Shown one piece after another: positions 9,017 through 19,703 of a DNA stretch of 47,315 bases. The first letter of the stretch is position 1; each line of letters opens with the position of its first letter. The stretch is from Coriobacteriia bacterium. GTDB taxonomy: Bacteria > Actinomycetota > Coriobacteriia > Coriobacteriales > UMGS124. The notes beneath the pieces were generated by a model. That model was given only the letters and a program-made list of their open reading frames with translations. It ran no database searches and was not told the DNA's origin. The stretch is from contig JAGZEG010000018.1 of the NCBI GenBank assembly GCA_018368455.1, forward strand, positions 1 through 47,315, written 5' to 3'. Position numbers and translations under genes: made by a program.

Positions 9017-9208
9017 ATGGGCGTTATTGGTTATGGTCTTGCCGTTATCGGTGCCAGCCTGGGCATTGGCCTGGCTGCGTACGGCTCCACGACCGGCATG
9101 GCTCGCCAGCCTGAGGTTCAGGGTCGTCTGTTCACGGTGTTCATCCTGGCCGCCGCCTTCTGCGAGGCTCTGGGCCTCATCGGCTTCGTGGCTACCCTCA
9201 TCGCCTAG
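9017..9208 (+). CDS. atpE: ATP synthase F0 subunit c (short form)
   Basis: The proteolipid of the rotor ring; two helices joined by the polar loop ARQPEVQG (29-36). The ion-binding carboxylate is E50 in AAFCEALGLIGF. At 63 residues it is shorter than the common 70-85. The glutamine of sodium-type rings in helix 1 is replaced by a hydrophobic residue (GASLGIGLAAYG), and an alanine, not serine, follows E50, so proton coupling is predicted. A strong GAGGAGG site precedes the ATG. The 166-nt gap from atpB is large for this operon. Confidence 0.93.
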   Translation: MGVIGYGLAVIGASLGIGLAAYGSTTGMARQPEVQGRLFTVFILAAAFCEALGLIGFVATLIA

Positions 9209-9257
9209 TTTTCAGACGATGAGCACTGTTAGCCAACGAGTCGATGGAGGTGAGTCA

Positions 9258-9869
9258 ATGAAGACACGCAAGCCTGTCGCCGCGGCGTACACGCTGCCTT
9301 TCGCAGCTGCCCTCACCGCACTGGCCACTCCGTCGTTCGCGTTCGCTGAAGAGGAGTCCGGCGCTGGACTCTCGATGATCATCCCGAAGATGAACGAGTT
9401 CATCCCGGCGCTGATTGCGTTCCTGGTGATCTGGTTCGTCCTTGCCAAGTTCGCGTGGCCTACGATCGTAGGCATGCTCGACAAGCGCTCGGAGACCATC
9501 AAGAACAACCTCGAAGAGGCTGAGGCCGCTAAGATCGAGGCCCAGCGTTCTCTCGATGAGTACAAGAAGCAGCTCGCTGACGCTCGTCGTGAGGCCGCTG
9601 GCATCGTTGACGAGGCTCGCCGTGCCGGTGAGCAGGTCAAGGCCGACATCACGGCTCAGGCCCAGGTTCAGGCCGACGAGATGCTTGCCAAGGCCAAGAA
9701 GACCATCGAGAAGGAGAAGCTGGCCGCTATCGCCGACCTGCAGGGCTCCGTCGCGGATCTCTCGGTTGCGGTTGCCGGTCGCTTCATCGGTCAGGACCTG
9801 TCCGACGCCGATCAGCGCAAGCTGATCGAGAAGTACGTCGCTGAGGCGGGGACCCTCGATGCCAACTAA
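9258..9869 (+). CDS. atpF: ATP synthase F0 subunit b with signal-peptide-like N-terminus
   Basis: The peripheral stalk dimer that connects subunit a to delta/F1. The 203-residue protein has an unusual N-terminal hydrophobic segment ending in ATPSFAFAEEE, a good signal-peptidase site. The normal b-type membrane helix (FIPALIAFLVIWFVLAKFAWPTI) follows, then a long charged coiled coil of about 130 residues. The ATG at 9258 follows GGAGGTGA. It overlaps atpH by 11 nt. The extra N-terminal segment could be cleaved or kept as a second helix. Confidence 0.93.
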   Translation: MKTRKPVAAAYTLPFAAALTALATPSFAFAEEESGAGLSMIIPKMNEFIPALIAFLVIWFVLAKFAWPTIVGMLDKRSETIKNNLEEAEAAKIEAQRSLDEYKKQLADARREAAGIVDEARRAGEQVKADITAQAQVQADEMLAKAKKTIEKEKLAAIADLQGSVADLSVAVAGRFIGQDLSDADQRKLIEKYVAEAGTLDAN

Positions 9870-10427
9870 TCGCACTCTGGACAAGCAGAGCGTCGCTACG
9901 TACGTCTCCTGCCTCCTTGAGGCCGCCCAGGCGTCTGAGCGGGTCTTCGAGAACATTGACGACCTGCGCTGCGTCTACGCGACGGTGAACAAGTCCGCCC
10001 AGATGCGTGAGTTCCTCGGGAACGCCAACGTTCCCGCAGAGAACCGGTCGGCGCTCATCAGGGACGCCTTTGCGGGGCTCGCACCCGAGGTCGTCTCGGT
10101 CATCGCGGTCATGGCAGAGCGTGGCGACATGCGTCTGCTCGGCCGCGTGGTCACGGCGTACGGAGAGGCCGCCGAGAAGGCGACCAACACGATCGTGGTG
10201 GACGTCACCACGGCCGTTGCACTTGATGACCACCTTCGCGAGGTCATCAAGAAGAAGCTTTCCGCCGATCTCGGCGGGGAGGTTCGCCTCAATGAGAAGG
10301 TGGACCGCTCCATCGTGGGAGGCATCATCATGAGCACGCATGGCAAGCGCATGGACGCGAGCGTCAAGACGCAGCTGACCCATGCTCGTGCGGTGCTTTC
10401 GACCGCGTCTACCGGAGGTGAGAAGTA

Positions 10428-10428
<1 letters not shown>
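9859..10428 (+). CDS. atpH: ATP synthase F1 subunit delta
   Basis: OSCP-type delta subunit (189 residues) that caps the alpha/beta hexamer and binds the b stalk. The helical N-terminal domain is followed by the conserved C-terminal segment VRLNEKVDRSIVGGIIMSTHGKRMDASVKTQL, written here by its first and last parts as VRLNEKVDRSIVGG and GKRMDASVKTQL. It starts inside atpF, and its stop overlaps the atpA start (TAATG at 10426-10430), which indicates translational coupling. Confidence 0.94.
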
Positions 10429-11996
<1,568 letters not shown>

Positions 11997-11998
11997 GC

Positions 11999-12886
11999 AT
12001 GGCTAACCTCCGCGACATCAAGAAGCGCATCACTTCGGTCAAGAGCACGAAGCAGATCACGCGCACCATGGAAATGGTGGCTACCGCGAAGATCCGTCGT
12101 GCGACTGATCGTGTCGTGGCGGCGACCCCGTACTCCGAGGCAATGTTGGAGATGCTGAGCAACCTCGCCGGTACGTCCGGCGAGGCCTCGCATCCGCTTC
12201 TCGAGGCCCATGCCGAAAAGAAGTGCGTCCTGTTTGTCGTGGTCACCTCTGACCGTGGCCTCGCAGGCGCCTTCAATACCCAGATCCTCCGTACCGCAGA
12301 GAGGATGGCCCAGGACTACGCAGCCCAGGGCGTCAGCACGAAGTTCATCCTCTGCGGCAAGAAGGCAATCGGGTACTTCGGCTATCGCGGCGTCTCGGCT
12401 GAGATGAAGTTCGCGGGCCTGTCCGCGGACCCCACGTTTGACGAGGCCAACCGCATCGCCTCCTACGCCCGCTCTGCGTACGAGAAGGGCGACGTCGACG
12501 AGGTCGTGGTGTTCTACAACCACGCTCGCAACGCCGCCGACCAGGATCTGCGCGTTGAGCAGCTCCTTCCCGTGCAGGTGCAGGCCAAGGAGACGGCAGG
12601 GACTTCTGCGGGCCCCGAGGCGACGTTCGACTTCGAGCCTGACGAGGCTGCCGTGCTTAACCGGCTCCTCCCGGCGTACGTCGTGACGATGACCTACCAC
12701 GCCCTGATCGACTCGGCTGCCGGCGAGCAGGGCGCCCGCCGCAAGGCGATGAAGTCGGCCACGGATAACGCGACCGAGATCATCAACACCCTGCAGCTGC
12801 AGTACAACCGTGCACGCCAGGGCGCCATCACCACCGAGATCACCGAGATCGTCGCAGGTGCCGCGGCCCAGGAGAAGGAAGAATAG
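11999..12886 (+). CDS. atpG: ATP synthase F1 subunit gamma
   Basis: The central rotor shaft, 295 residues. The N-terminal coiled-coil helix MANLRDIKKRITSVKSTKQI and the matching C-terminal helix ATDNATEIINTLQLQYNRAR are conserved. The Rossmann-like middle contains VVVTSDRGLAGAFN. A short insertion at about residues 195-210 (KETAGTSAGPEATFDFEPD) is acidic and of variable type. It is 3 nt before atpD. Confidence 0.97.
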   Translation: MANLRDIKKRITSVKSTKQITRTMEMVATAKIRRATDRVVAATPYSEAMLEMLSNLAGTSGEASHPLLEAHAEKKCVLFVVVTSDRGLAGAFNTQILRTAERMAQDYAAQGVSTKFILCGKKAIGYFGYRGVSAEMKFAGLSADPTFDEANRIASYARSAYEKGDVDEVVVFYNHARNAADQDLRVEQLLPVQVQAKETAGTSAGPEATFDFEPDEAAVLNRLLPAYVVTMTYHALIDSAAGEQGARRKAMKSATDNATEIINTLQLQYNRARQGAITTEITEIVAGAAAQEKEE

Positions 12887-12889
12887 ACG

Positions 12890-14305
12890 ATGAGCGATTC
12901 CAAGAACATCGGGCGCATCGTCCGCATCATCGGCCCTGTCGTCGACGTCGAATTCGACGAGGGCAACATGCCGGCGATCTACAACGCCCTTACGGTTGAC
13001 GCGGAGACCCCGGTCGGCCGCATTCAGACCGTTCTCGAGGTCGAGGCTCACCGCCCGGGCGGTATCGTCCGTACGGTCGCCATGTCTTCGACGGACGGCC
13101 TGCAGCGCGGCGCCGAGGCGGTCGACACCGGCTCCCCCATGAAGATGCCCGTTGGTCCTCAGACCCTCGGTCGCGTCTGGAACGTCATGGGTCAGCCCGT
13201 CGACAACAAGCCGATGCCTGAGGTCGAGGACTACTATCCCATTCACCATCCGGCCCCTGCCTTCGAGGAGCTCTCCACGTCCACGGAGATCTTCGAGACG
13301 GGCATCAAGGCCATCGACCTGCTTGAGCCCTACGTCCGTGGTGGCAAGACGGGTCTGTTCGGCGGCGCAGGCGTCGGCAAGACCGTTCTGATCCAGGAGC
13401 TCATCTCCAACCTGGCTATCGGTCACGGCGGCACCTCGGTCTTCACGGGCGTCGGTGAGCGCACGCGTGAGGGCACCGACCTCTACCTCGAGATGAGCGA
13501 GTCGGGCGTCATCAGCAAGACCTGCATGATTTACGGTCAGATGAACGAGCCCCCGGGAGCCCGTCTGCGCGTCGGCCTGGCTGGCCTGACGACGGCCGAG
13601 TACTTCCGTGATCAGGGTCAAGACGTTCTGCTGTTCATCGACAACATCTTCCGCTTCTCGCAGGCTGGCTCCGAGGTTTCGGCTCTGCTGGGCCGTATGC
13701 CTTCGGCGGTCGGTTACCAGCCCACGCTCTCCACGGAGATGGGCGACCTGCAGGAGCGCATTACGTCGACGAAGAACGGCTCGATCACCTCGGTCCAGGC
13801 CGTTTACGTTCCCGCTGACGACCTGACGGACCCGGCGCCCGCCACGACGTTCATTCACCTGGACGCCACGACGACGCTGAGCCGTTCGATCGCCTCGCTG
13901 GGTCTGTACCCGGCTATTGACCCGCTGGCGTCCTCTTCGTCGGCCCTTGACCCGCTGATCGTCGGCGAAGAGCACTATCGCGTGGCGACGCAGGTTCAGG
14001 AGCTGCTGCAGCAGTACTCCGACCTCAAGGACATCATCGCCATTCTGGGTATGGACGAGCTCTCCGAGGACCAGAAGCTGGTCGTCAACCGTGCTCGTAA
14101 GATCCAGCAGTTCCTGTCCCAGAACTTCCACGTCGCGGAGCAGTTCACCGGCAACCCGGGCGTCTACATGAAGCTCGAGGACACAGTGCGCTCGTTCGCT
14201 GAGATCATCGACGGCAAGTGCGACGATCTTCCCGAGCAGGCGTTCCGCTACGCCAGCGACATCAACGACGTGCGCGAGCGCGCCGCAAAGATGTCGGCCA
14301 AGTAA
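12890..14305 (+). CDS. atpD: ATP synthase F1 subunit beta
   Basis: The catalytic subunit, 471 residues. The Walker A motif GGAGVGKT is at 158-165, followed by the catalytic-glutamate segment FTGVGERTREG and the Walker B strand VLLFIDNIFRF. The ATPase signature ALDPLASSSSALDP is present in the form PAIDPLASSSSALDP. It closes the F1 core with 48 nt to atpC. Confidence 0.98.
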   Translation: MSDSKNIGRIVRIIGPVVDVEFDEGNMPAIYNALTVDAETPVGRIQTVLEVEAHRPGGIVRTVAMSSTDGLQRGAEAVDTGSPMKMPVGPQTLGRVWNVMGQPVDNKPMPEVEDYYPIHHPAPAFEELSTSTEIFETGIKAIDLLEPYVRGGKTGLFGGAGVGKTVLIQELISNLAIGHGGTSVFTGVGERTREGTDLYLEMSESGVISKTCMIYGQMNEPPGARLRVGLAGLTTAEYFRDQGQDVLLFIDNIFRFSQAGSEVSALLGRMPSAVGYQPTLSTEMGDLQERITSTKNGSITSVQAVYVPADDLTDPAPATTFIHLDATTTLSRSIASLGLYPAIDPLASSSSALDPLIVGEEHYRVATQVQELLQQYSDLKDIIAILGMDELSEDQKLVVNRARKIQQFLSQNFHVAEQFTGNPGVYMKLEDTVRSFAEIIDGKCDDLPEQAFRYASDINDVRERAAKMSAK

Positions 14306-14353
14306 CAACCCGTCCTTACGCTTGCACGCTCAAACGAAAGGAAGGGCGCTGAC

Positions 14354-14779
14354 ATGGCTGACACGCTGAAGTGCAAGATCGTCACGCCCGTGAAGGCGGT
14401 GTTCTCCGAGGAGGCCTCCTATGTGGGTCTTCCCGGTGAGCTCGGCGGATTCGGCGTGATGAGGGGCCACGAGCCGTTCGTCTCCAGCCTGACGGCCGGC
14501 GTGGTGCGCGTCACCACCCAGGCTGGCGGTCGCGGCCACGAGACGAAGTTCGTTGTCTCGGGTGGCTACACCGAGGTCAAGGACAACGAGGTCATCGTGC
14601 TTGCCGACAACGCGCAGGCTCTCGAGGATCTCGATGTCACGGCCGTTCGTTCTGATCTTGCCGATGCCGAGGCGCACCTCAATGCCCTGGGTGTCGACAG
14701 CCCCGAGTATGCGTACTACAAGGGGCAGAAGGCCTGGTTTGAGCTGCTTATCGCTGCCGCTACCGGCGAGCAGGCGTAA
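14354..14779 (+). CDS. atpC: ATP synthase F1 subunit epsilon
   Basis: The 141-residue epsilon subunit couples gamma to the c-ring and can inhibit ATP hydrolysis. The N-terminal beta sandwich is clear (MADTLKCKIVTPVKAVFSEE, then VGLPGELGGFGVMRGHEPF), followed by the C-terminal helical pair. A GAAAGGAAGGG site precedes the ATG. It is the last gene of the operon. Confidence 0.95.
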   Translation: MADTLKCKIVTPVKAVFSEEASYVGLPGELGGFGVMRGHEPFVSSLTAGVVRVTTQAGGRGHETKFVVSGGYTEVKDNEVIVLADNAQALEDLDVTAVRSDLADAEAHLNALGVDSPEYAYYKGQKAWFELLIAAATGEQA

Positions 14780-14810
14780 CGGTTCAAACGCACGGTTTAT
14801 GGTTTGACAG

Positions 14811-14852
14811 GCGGCCCGTCGGTGCAGATGATGCACTGGCGGGCCGCTTTTT
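14811..14852 (+). terminator. Rho-independent terminator of the atp operon
   Basis: Arms GCGGCCCG (14811-14818) and CGGGCCGC (14840-14847) enclose an inner GTGCA/TGCAC pairing and are followed by TTTTT. Confidence 0.88.
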
Positions 14853-15006
14853 GTAGAGGGAGCGCCCCTGGCGTTCGATCGCGGTCAAGCTATCATGTGT
14901 GCATCAGGCAAACTGCGCTATGCTTGTACGACAGGCGAGATACTGGGTACGAACGAAGTGAGCATACCTCGCGGCGCGGCATTGTCCGGCAAGGGAAGGG
15001 CGTGTG

Positions 15007-16278
15007 ATGGACGTCATCAAGGTTGACGGTGGGGCAACGCTGTCTGGGACGATTCACGTCGAAGGCGCGAAGAACTCCGCCCTCAAGCTCATGGCAGCCA
15101 CGATTATGGCGCCTGGAACATATCATCTCACCCGCATGCCCGACATCTCGGACGTACACCTGATGGGCAGCGTGCTCGAGACGCTCGGTGCTGTCGTGAC
15201 GCACGAGGGGCACGAGATCACGATCGACACGACCGGCGTCGACAAGTGGGTGACGCCGTACGAGCTCGTCTCGCGCATGCGAGCCTCTATCACGGTGCTC
15301 GGCCCGCTGCTCGTGCGCTTCGGTCGTGCTGTCGTTGCTATGCCGGGCGGGTGCAACATCGGCGCGCGCTCCATCGACCAGCACCTCGTTGGCCTTGAGG
15401 CCCTTGGCGTCGTGTTTGAGAGCAGGCATGGCTACATCCACGCCGAGACGCCCAACGGGACGCGCGGCACGATGGTCACGCTTGACTTCCCCAGCGTCGG
15501 CGCAACGGAGAACGTCATGATGGCCGCCGTGGGGGCAAAGGGGACGACGATCATTGAGAACGCGGCTCGCGAGCCTGAGATCGTCGACCTTGCTCACATG
15601 CTCATTTCCATGGGTGCAGACATCACAGGGGAGGGCACGCCGATCATCGAGATCCATGGTGGCGCCTCGCTGCACGCCTGTGACCACGAGTGCGTTGGAG
15701 ATCGCATTGAGGCTGGCACATTCCTCGTGGCCGGCGCTCTCTGTGGCGAAAACCTCACGGTCGAGGGCTTTGACCCCAACCATCTCGACATTCCGCTGCG
15801 CAAGATGGAGATGATGGGCGTCCCCGTCACGCGCAAGGCCGACTCCGTCACGGTGTCGCGTGCGTCGCACCTCGTGCCGGTGGACGTGCAGACGCTGCCG
15901 TATCCCGGCTTTCCGACGGACATGCAGGCTCAGTTCATGACGCTGGACTGTCTGGCCGATGGCACGAGCTACATCACGGAGAACGTCTTCGAGAATCGCT
16001 TCATGCTCGTCGCTGAGCTTGTTCGCATGGGGGCGAATATCCGCGTCGAGGAGCGACACGCGCTCGTCAAGGGGCCGTCGCGCCTTTCGGGCGCCCAGGT
16101 GAAGTCTCCCGACCTGCGTGGCGGTGCTGCGCTCGTCCTGGCGGGGCTTGTGGCCGACGGCACGACGTACGTCTCGAGCACGCACCACATCGCGCGTGGC
16201 TACGAGCGCTTCACGGAGAAGCTGAGCGAGGTCGGTGCGACGTGCTGCCACATCGACGTGCCAGATCCCGCGAAATAG
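15007..16278 (+). CDS. murA: UDP-N-acetylglucosamine 1-carboxyvinyltransferase
   Basis: First committed step of peptidoglycan synthesis: transfer of enolpyruvate from PEP to UDP-GlcNAc. The 423-residue EPT-fold protein opens with the UDP-GlcNAc-contacting KVDGGATLSGTIHVEGAKNSALKL. The catalytic PEP/fosfomycin cysteine is present as C116 in AMPGGCNIGARSID, so the enzyme should be fosfomycin-sensitive in principle. The ATG at 15007 follows AAGGGAAGGG; an in-frame GTG lies directly before it. Confidence 0.96.
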   Translation: MDVIKVDGGATLSGTIHVEGAKNSALKLMAATIMAPGTYHLTRMPDISDVHLMGSVLETLGAVVTHEGHEITIDTTGVDKWVTPYELVSRMRASITVLGPLLVRFGRAVVAMPGGCNIGARSIDQHLVGLEALGVVFESRHGYIHAETPNGTRGTMVTLDFPSVGATENVMMAAVGAKGTTIIENAAREPEIVDLAHMLISMGADITGEGTPIIEIHGGASLHACDHECVGDRIEAGTFLVAGALCGENLTVEGFDPNHLDIPLRKMEMMGVPVTRKADSVTVSRASHLVPVDVQTLPYPGFPTDMQAQFMTLDCLADGTSYITENVFENRFMLVAELVRMGANIRVEERHALVKGPSRLSGAQVKSPDLRGGAALVLAGLVADGTTYVSSTHHIARGYERFTEKLSEVGATCCHIDVPDPAK

Positions 16279-16303
16279 GGGCGGGGAGGGCGAACAGCGC
16301 CAG

Positions 16304-17863
16304 ATGGATCAGAAGGCTGGCACCGAAGTAAAGAACAGCGTGTTCAGGGTGATAGTCGTTGCCCTGCTGCTTTTGGTGCAGATCGCCTGGCTGCTCGTGC
16401 TCATGATGCGGTTTTACCTGTGGTCAACCGTTGTGCAGGCCGCATTCGAGGCAATAGCCGTCGTTATGGTGCTGTTCGTGCTTGGGCGCGACCAGAACGC
16501 CGCCTACAAGATTCTGTGGACGTTCGTACTGCTCATCCTGCCCGTGTTCGGTATCTTCCTGTTCATCCTCATAGAGGGCTCCATCCCTCTGCACTTTGCG
16601 CGCAGCAAGTTCGAGCGCATCGACGCTTCGCTGAGCAAGACCGTCCCGCCTCGTCCTGGCGATCTTGCCGAGCTGACAGCGGAGAACGTCGTGCTCGGAA
16701 ACGAGGCGCGCTATCTTGCCGAAAAGCCATCTGGCGTGCCGGCTCCCCTCTATCGCTGCGAAGACGTTCGCTTCTACGGGGATGCGGCGTGTGGCTATAG
16801 GGCTCAGCTGACGGATATCGCAGAGGCGCGGTCGTTCGTGTTTCTTGAGTACCACGCCATCGAGGACTCAGCGGCGCTCGCCCCGCTCAAGCGCTTGCTT
16901 GCGCGCAAGGTCACCGAAGGCGTTGAGGTGCGCGTCATCTATGACGACATGGGGAGCTTTGGCTTCATCAACAAGGAGTTCATTGCGGGCATGGAGGCCA
17001 TCGGCGTCCAGTGTCGCGTGTTCAACCCGTTCGTGCCTGTCGTCAGCGTCCTTCTGAACAACCGAGACCACCGCAAGATCACGGTCGTGGATGGGCACGT
17101 GGGCTATACGGGCGGCTATAACCTCGCCGACGAGTACTTCAACGTCACGCACCCCTATGGCATGTGGAAAGACACGGGTGTACGCCTGACGGGGGCGGCA
17201 GTGCGCTCGCTGACGGCGACGTTCCTCGAGATGTGGAACGCCATCGAGGAGACGGATAAGGGGGAGTTTGACCGGTACTTTCCGGCAGATGAACCTGCGA
17301 CTTCGGGCGCGGGAGAGGGCTGGGTCCAGCCGTACTGTGACTCGCCTCTCGATCGCACGGCGACGGCGGAGGACGTCTACCTCAACGTCATCAAGGGCGC
17401 GACGCGGCGCCTGTGGGTGACGACGCCGTATCTGATCATCACGGATGAGATGACGCGCGAGCTCACGCTGGCTGCGCGCAGAGGTGTTGACGTGCGCATC
17501 GTGACGCCGGGAATCCCTGACAAGAAGATGGTGTATCGCGTGACGCGCTCGTACTATGCACAGTTGGCTCGCTATGGCGTGCGCATCTACGAGTGGACGC
17601 CTGGCTTCATCCACGCCAAGCAGATGCTGGTGGATGGCGACGTGGCGACGGTCGGCACGATCAACCTGGACTATCGCAGCCTCTATCTGCACTTCGAGAA
17701 CGGGTGCGTCCTGTATCGGTGTCCGGCCATCGCCGATATCGCGGCCGATTTCAAGCAGACGTTCGACGAGAGCGCCGAGGTGACCGCCCAATATGCCGAC
17801 GAGAAGCTCGGTCCCCTCAAGATTGGTCGTCGTATCCTGCGTCTCGTTGCTCCGCTGATGTAG
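16304..17863 (+). CDS. cls: Cardiolipin synthase (phospholipase D superfamily)
   Basis: It condenses two phosphatidylglycerols into cardiolipin at the membrane. The 519 residues comprise two N-terminal membrane helices (about 14-37 and 43-85), a PLDc_N-type region (LILPVFGIFLFILIEG), then two HKD motifs: HRKITVVDG (H256, K258) with GYTGGYNL, and HAKQMLVDGD (H437, K439) with GTINLDYRSL. Both catalytic histidines are intact. The ATG at 16304 follows GGGGAGGG at a longish distance. It lies 25 nt after murA and is probably co-transcribed. Confidence 0.93.
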   Translation: MDQKAGTEVKNSVFRVIVVALLLLVQIAWLLVLMMRFYLWSTVVQAAFEAIAVVMVLFVLGRDQNAAYKILWTFVLLILPVFGIFLFILIEGSIPLHFARSKFERIDASLSKTVPPRPGDLAELTAENVVLGNEARYLAEKPSGVPAPLYRCEDVRFYGDAACGYRAQLTDIAEARSFVFLEYHAIEDSAALAPLKRLLARKVTEGVEVRVIYDDMGSFGFINKEFIAGMEAIGVQCRVFNPFVPVVSVLLNNRDHRKITVVDGHVGYTGGYNLADEYFNVTHPYGMWKDTGVRLTGAAVRSLTATFLEMWNAIEETDKGEFDRYFPADEPATSGAGEGWVQPYCDSPLDRTATAEDVYLNVIKGATRRLWVTTPYLIITDEMTRELTLAARRGVDVRIVTPGIPDKKMVYRVTRSYYAQLARYGVRIYEWTPGFIHAKQMLVDGDVATVGTINLDYRSLYLHFENGCVLYRCPAIADIAADFKQTFDESAEVTAQYADEKLGPLKIGRRILRLVAPLM

Positions 17864-17886
17864 GTCGTTCTTGCGGGCGGGAATTC

Positions 17887-18001
17887 TGCGCCAATCGGTA
17901 AGTAGGATGTGCGCTAATTGCACAGTAGAACTTGCGCCAATCGACTAGTAGAATCTGCGCTGATCGGTAAGTAGAATTTGCGCCAATTAGTAAGTAGCAG
18001 A
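17887..18001. repeat. Five tandem 23-bp direct repeats (iteron-like)
   Basis: Units start at 17887, 17910, 17933, 17956 and 17979, an exact 23-bp period with no spacers. The consensus begins TGCGCCAATCGGTAAGTAGA and ends AT plus one variable base. Units differ by a few substitutions, the second (17910-17932) most. The array fills the gap between cls and the ATPase gene and ends 79 bp before the latter's start. Confidence 0.85.
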
Positions 18002-18080
18002 TGTAACCGGCGCATGCCTCGCGAGATAATTCGTTAGAGCACAACCTTGCGCCATATTGAATCGACTGGAGGCGACGCCG

Positions 18081-19250
18081 ATGATTCCTCGCGAGATGAA
18101 GACGAAGCTTCTTGAGAGCGCACAGCAGTACCCCATACTTTCGATAACGGGTCCAAGACAAAGCGGCAAGACGACTCTTACCCGTCTTGCGTTTCCTGAC
18201 TACGCGTACCTTTCGATGGAAAACCCTGATACGAGGGCTGAATTCGAGGACGACCCGAAGGCGTTCTTGTCACGTAATCGCTCCCATGTCATCTTTGATG
18301 AAGCACAACGTACTCCTGAGCTTTTCTCTTATCTCCAGGGCATTGTTGATGAGGATAGGATGGCGGGGCAGTTTATTCTTACGGGCTCCCAGAACTTTCT
18401 CCTCATGCGGTCAGTCAGTCAGTCTTTGGCGGGCAGAGTTGCCCTGTTCACTTTGCTGCCTATTTCGTATGAGGAGCTGAGGGGAGCCGGCGTTCCACTA
18501 CAGAGTATGCCGGAATGGCTGTATCGGGGCGGATATCCTGCAACGGCCGTGCACGGTATCGATCCTCAGGATTACTTTTCTGACTACTTGGGGACATATC
18601 TCGAGCGTGATATTCGACTTGAACTCGGCGTAAGAAATCTGTCGGGTTTCGAGACGTTCGTTAGGCTGTGCGCTCTGCGATGCGGGGAGCTCCTGAACCT
18701 CTCATCGCTTGCATCCGATTGCGGGATCTCTCCGTCAACCGCTCGGGAGTGGCTGTCTACACTTGAGGCGAGCAGTATCGTGTTTCGCCTGCGTCCCCAC
18801 TTCTCAAATGCAACAAAGCGACTTGTTAAGACGCCAAAGCTCTACTTTTACGACACGGGTCTTGCGGCGTATCTTATGGGGTGCGATAGCGCGGAAGCAC
18901 TTTACGACACGGGCCACTTGGGCCAGTTGTTCGAGTGCGGTGTTATTTGCGAGCTCATGAAACGCTCGTACGCTAGGAAGCGCGATCCTCATTTGTCATT
19001 TTGGCGCGATGATCATAAGAGAGAGATCGATATTCTTATCGAACGCGGCATGAAGGCCATCAAGGCGGTCGAATGCAAGTCATCCACGACCTATAACTCT
19101 CGATACTTTGACAGCCTGAATGCCATAGCGGGCGATGAACTTGGACTTGATGTTGGATCGCAGGCGGTCGTATATGGTGGAGACCATGCCATGCAAACGA
19201 AACGAGGGAAAGTCGTTCCGTTCACAGAGATCGGAAGCCTGTTGGAATGA
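18081..19250 (+). CDS. AAA-family ATPase with DUF4143 domain
   Basis: A 389-residue P-loop ATPase of the AAA_14/DUF4143 family, widespread, patchily distributed, and of unknown cellular role. The Walker A motif GPRQSGKT is at 24-31 and the Walker B motif HVIFDEAQ at 69-76. A sensor-like LTGSQNF follows. The C-terminal half carries the DUF4143 signature KLYFYDTGLAAYLMG, then LFECGVICELMKR and the nuclease-like FWRDDHKREIDILIE and AVECKSS motifs. The ATG at 18081 follows TGGAGGCG. Base composition is clearly lower in GC than the neighbours and codon use is looser, suggesting recent acquisition. Confidence 0.85.
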   Translation: MIPREMKTKLLESAQQYPILSITGPRQSGKTTLTRLAFPDYAYLSMENPDTRAEFEDDPKAFLSRNRSHVIFDEAQRTPELFSYLQGIVDEDRMAGQFILTGSQNFLLMRSVSQSLAGRVALFTLLPISYEELRGAGVPLQSMPEWLYRGGYPATAVHGIDPQDYFSDYLGTYLERDIRLELGVRNLSGFETFVRLCALRCGELLNLSSLASDCGISPSTAREWLSTLEASSIVFRLRPHFSNATKRLVKTPKLYFYDTGLAAYLMGCDSAEALYDTGHLGQLFECGVICELMKRSYARKRDPHLSFWRDDHKREIDILIERGMKAIKAVECKSSTTYNSRYFDSLNAIAGDELGLDVGSQAVVYGGDHAMQTKRGKVVPFTEIGSLLE

Positions 19251-19274
19251 CGTCTGAGGTGAACTCCTCTCGGG

Positions 19275-19523
19275 TCATAGATGGGGCTCGGATGGCTTGA
19301 CCGACCCCAGGCCTTGCAGCGAGACGACCGCTGTTAGTAAAGCCAACGCGATCATCAGACAGGACACTAGTCCAAGCCAGGGTCCTGTTCCGCGAAACAC
19401 CACCAGCAAAGCGATGACGAAGCACGGCGTTGCTCCCAGACGGGCCCCTGCAGCTATTGAGCGGGCAATGTCTGTGGCCGCCAACCCTCTGTGCGCTTTG
19501 CTTCTTGTTCTGTCCATGCTCAT
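19275..19523 (-). CDS. Small two-helix membrane protein, unknown function
   Basis: An 82-residue predicted protein: a basic N-terminus (MSMDRTRSKAHRG), then two hydrophobic helices (about 33-47 and 52-75), ending in a polar tail. A GAGGTGG site 5-6 nt before the ATG at 19523 supports translation. It lies convergent to the ATPase gene and downstream of the truncated LuxR-like gene. I recognise no family. Confidence 0.5.
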   Translation of the reverse strand: MSMDRTRSKAHRGLAATDIARSIAAGARLGATPCFVIALLVVFRGTGPWLGLVSCLMIALALLTAVVSLQGLGSVKPSEPHL

Positions 19524-19703
19524 ATGAACCACCTCGGAGTCGATTTTGTCCCCAGCTTTTTGACGCGATACTCAAAAGGTAAGGCGGCTTCGGTCTTATG
19601 TCTGTAGGCGAGGCGGAAAAGCCGCTTACAACGAGCGGTGTCTGACGCGAATTGTCCTGATGAGGGGCATGCTTGTTCATGGGGAATTGCGGTCCGTCTG
19701 CTA

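Noticed and set aside
14860..14900. tRNA-like GTTCGATC near murA
   Set aside because: No acceptor stem, anticodon arm or CCA-compatible end surrounds it. No convincing tRNA or rRNA gene was found in the window.
17887..18001. Possible CRISPR array
   Set aside because: The 23-bp units are directly contiguous, with no unique spacers, and no cas genes are in the window.
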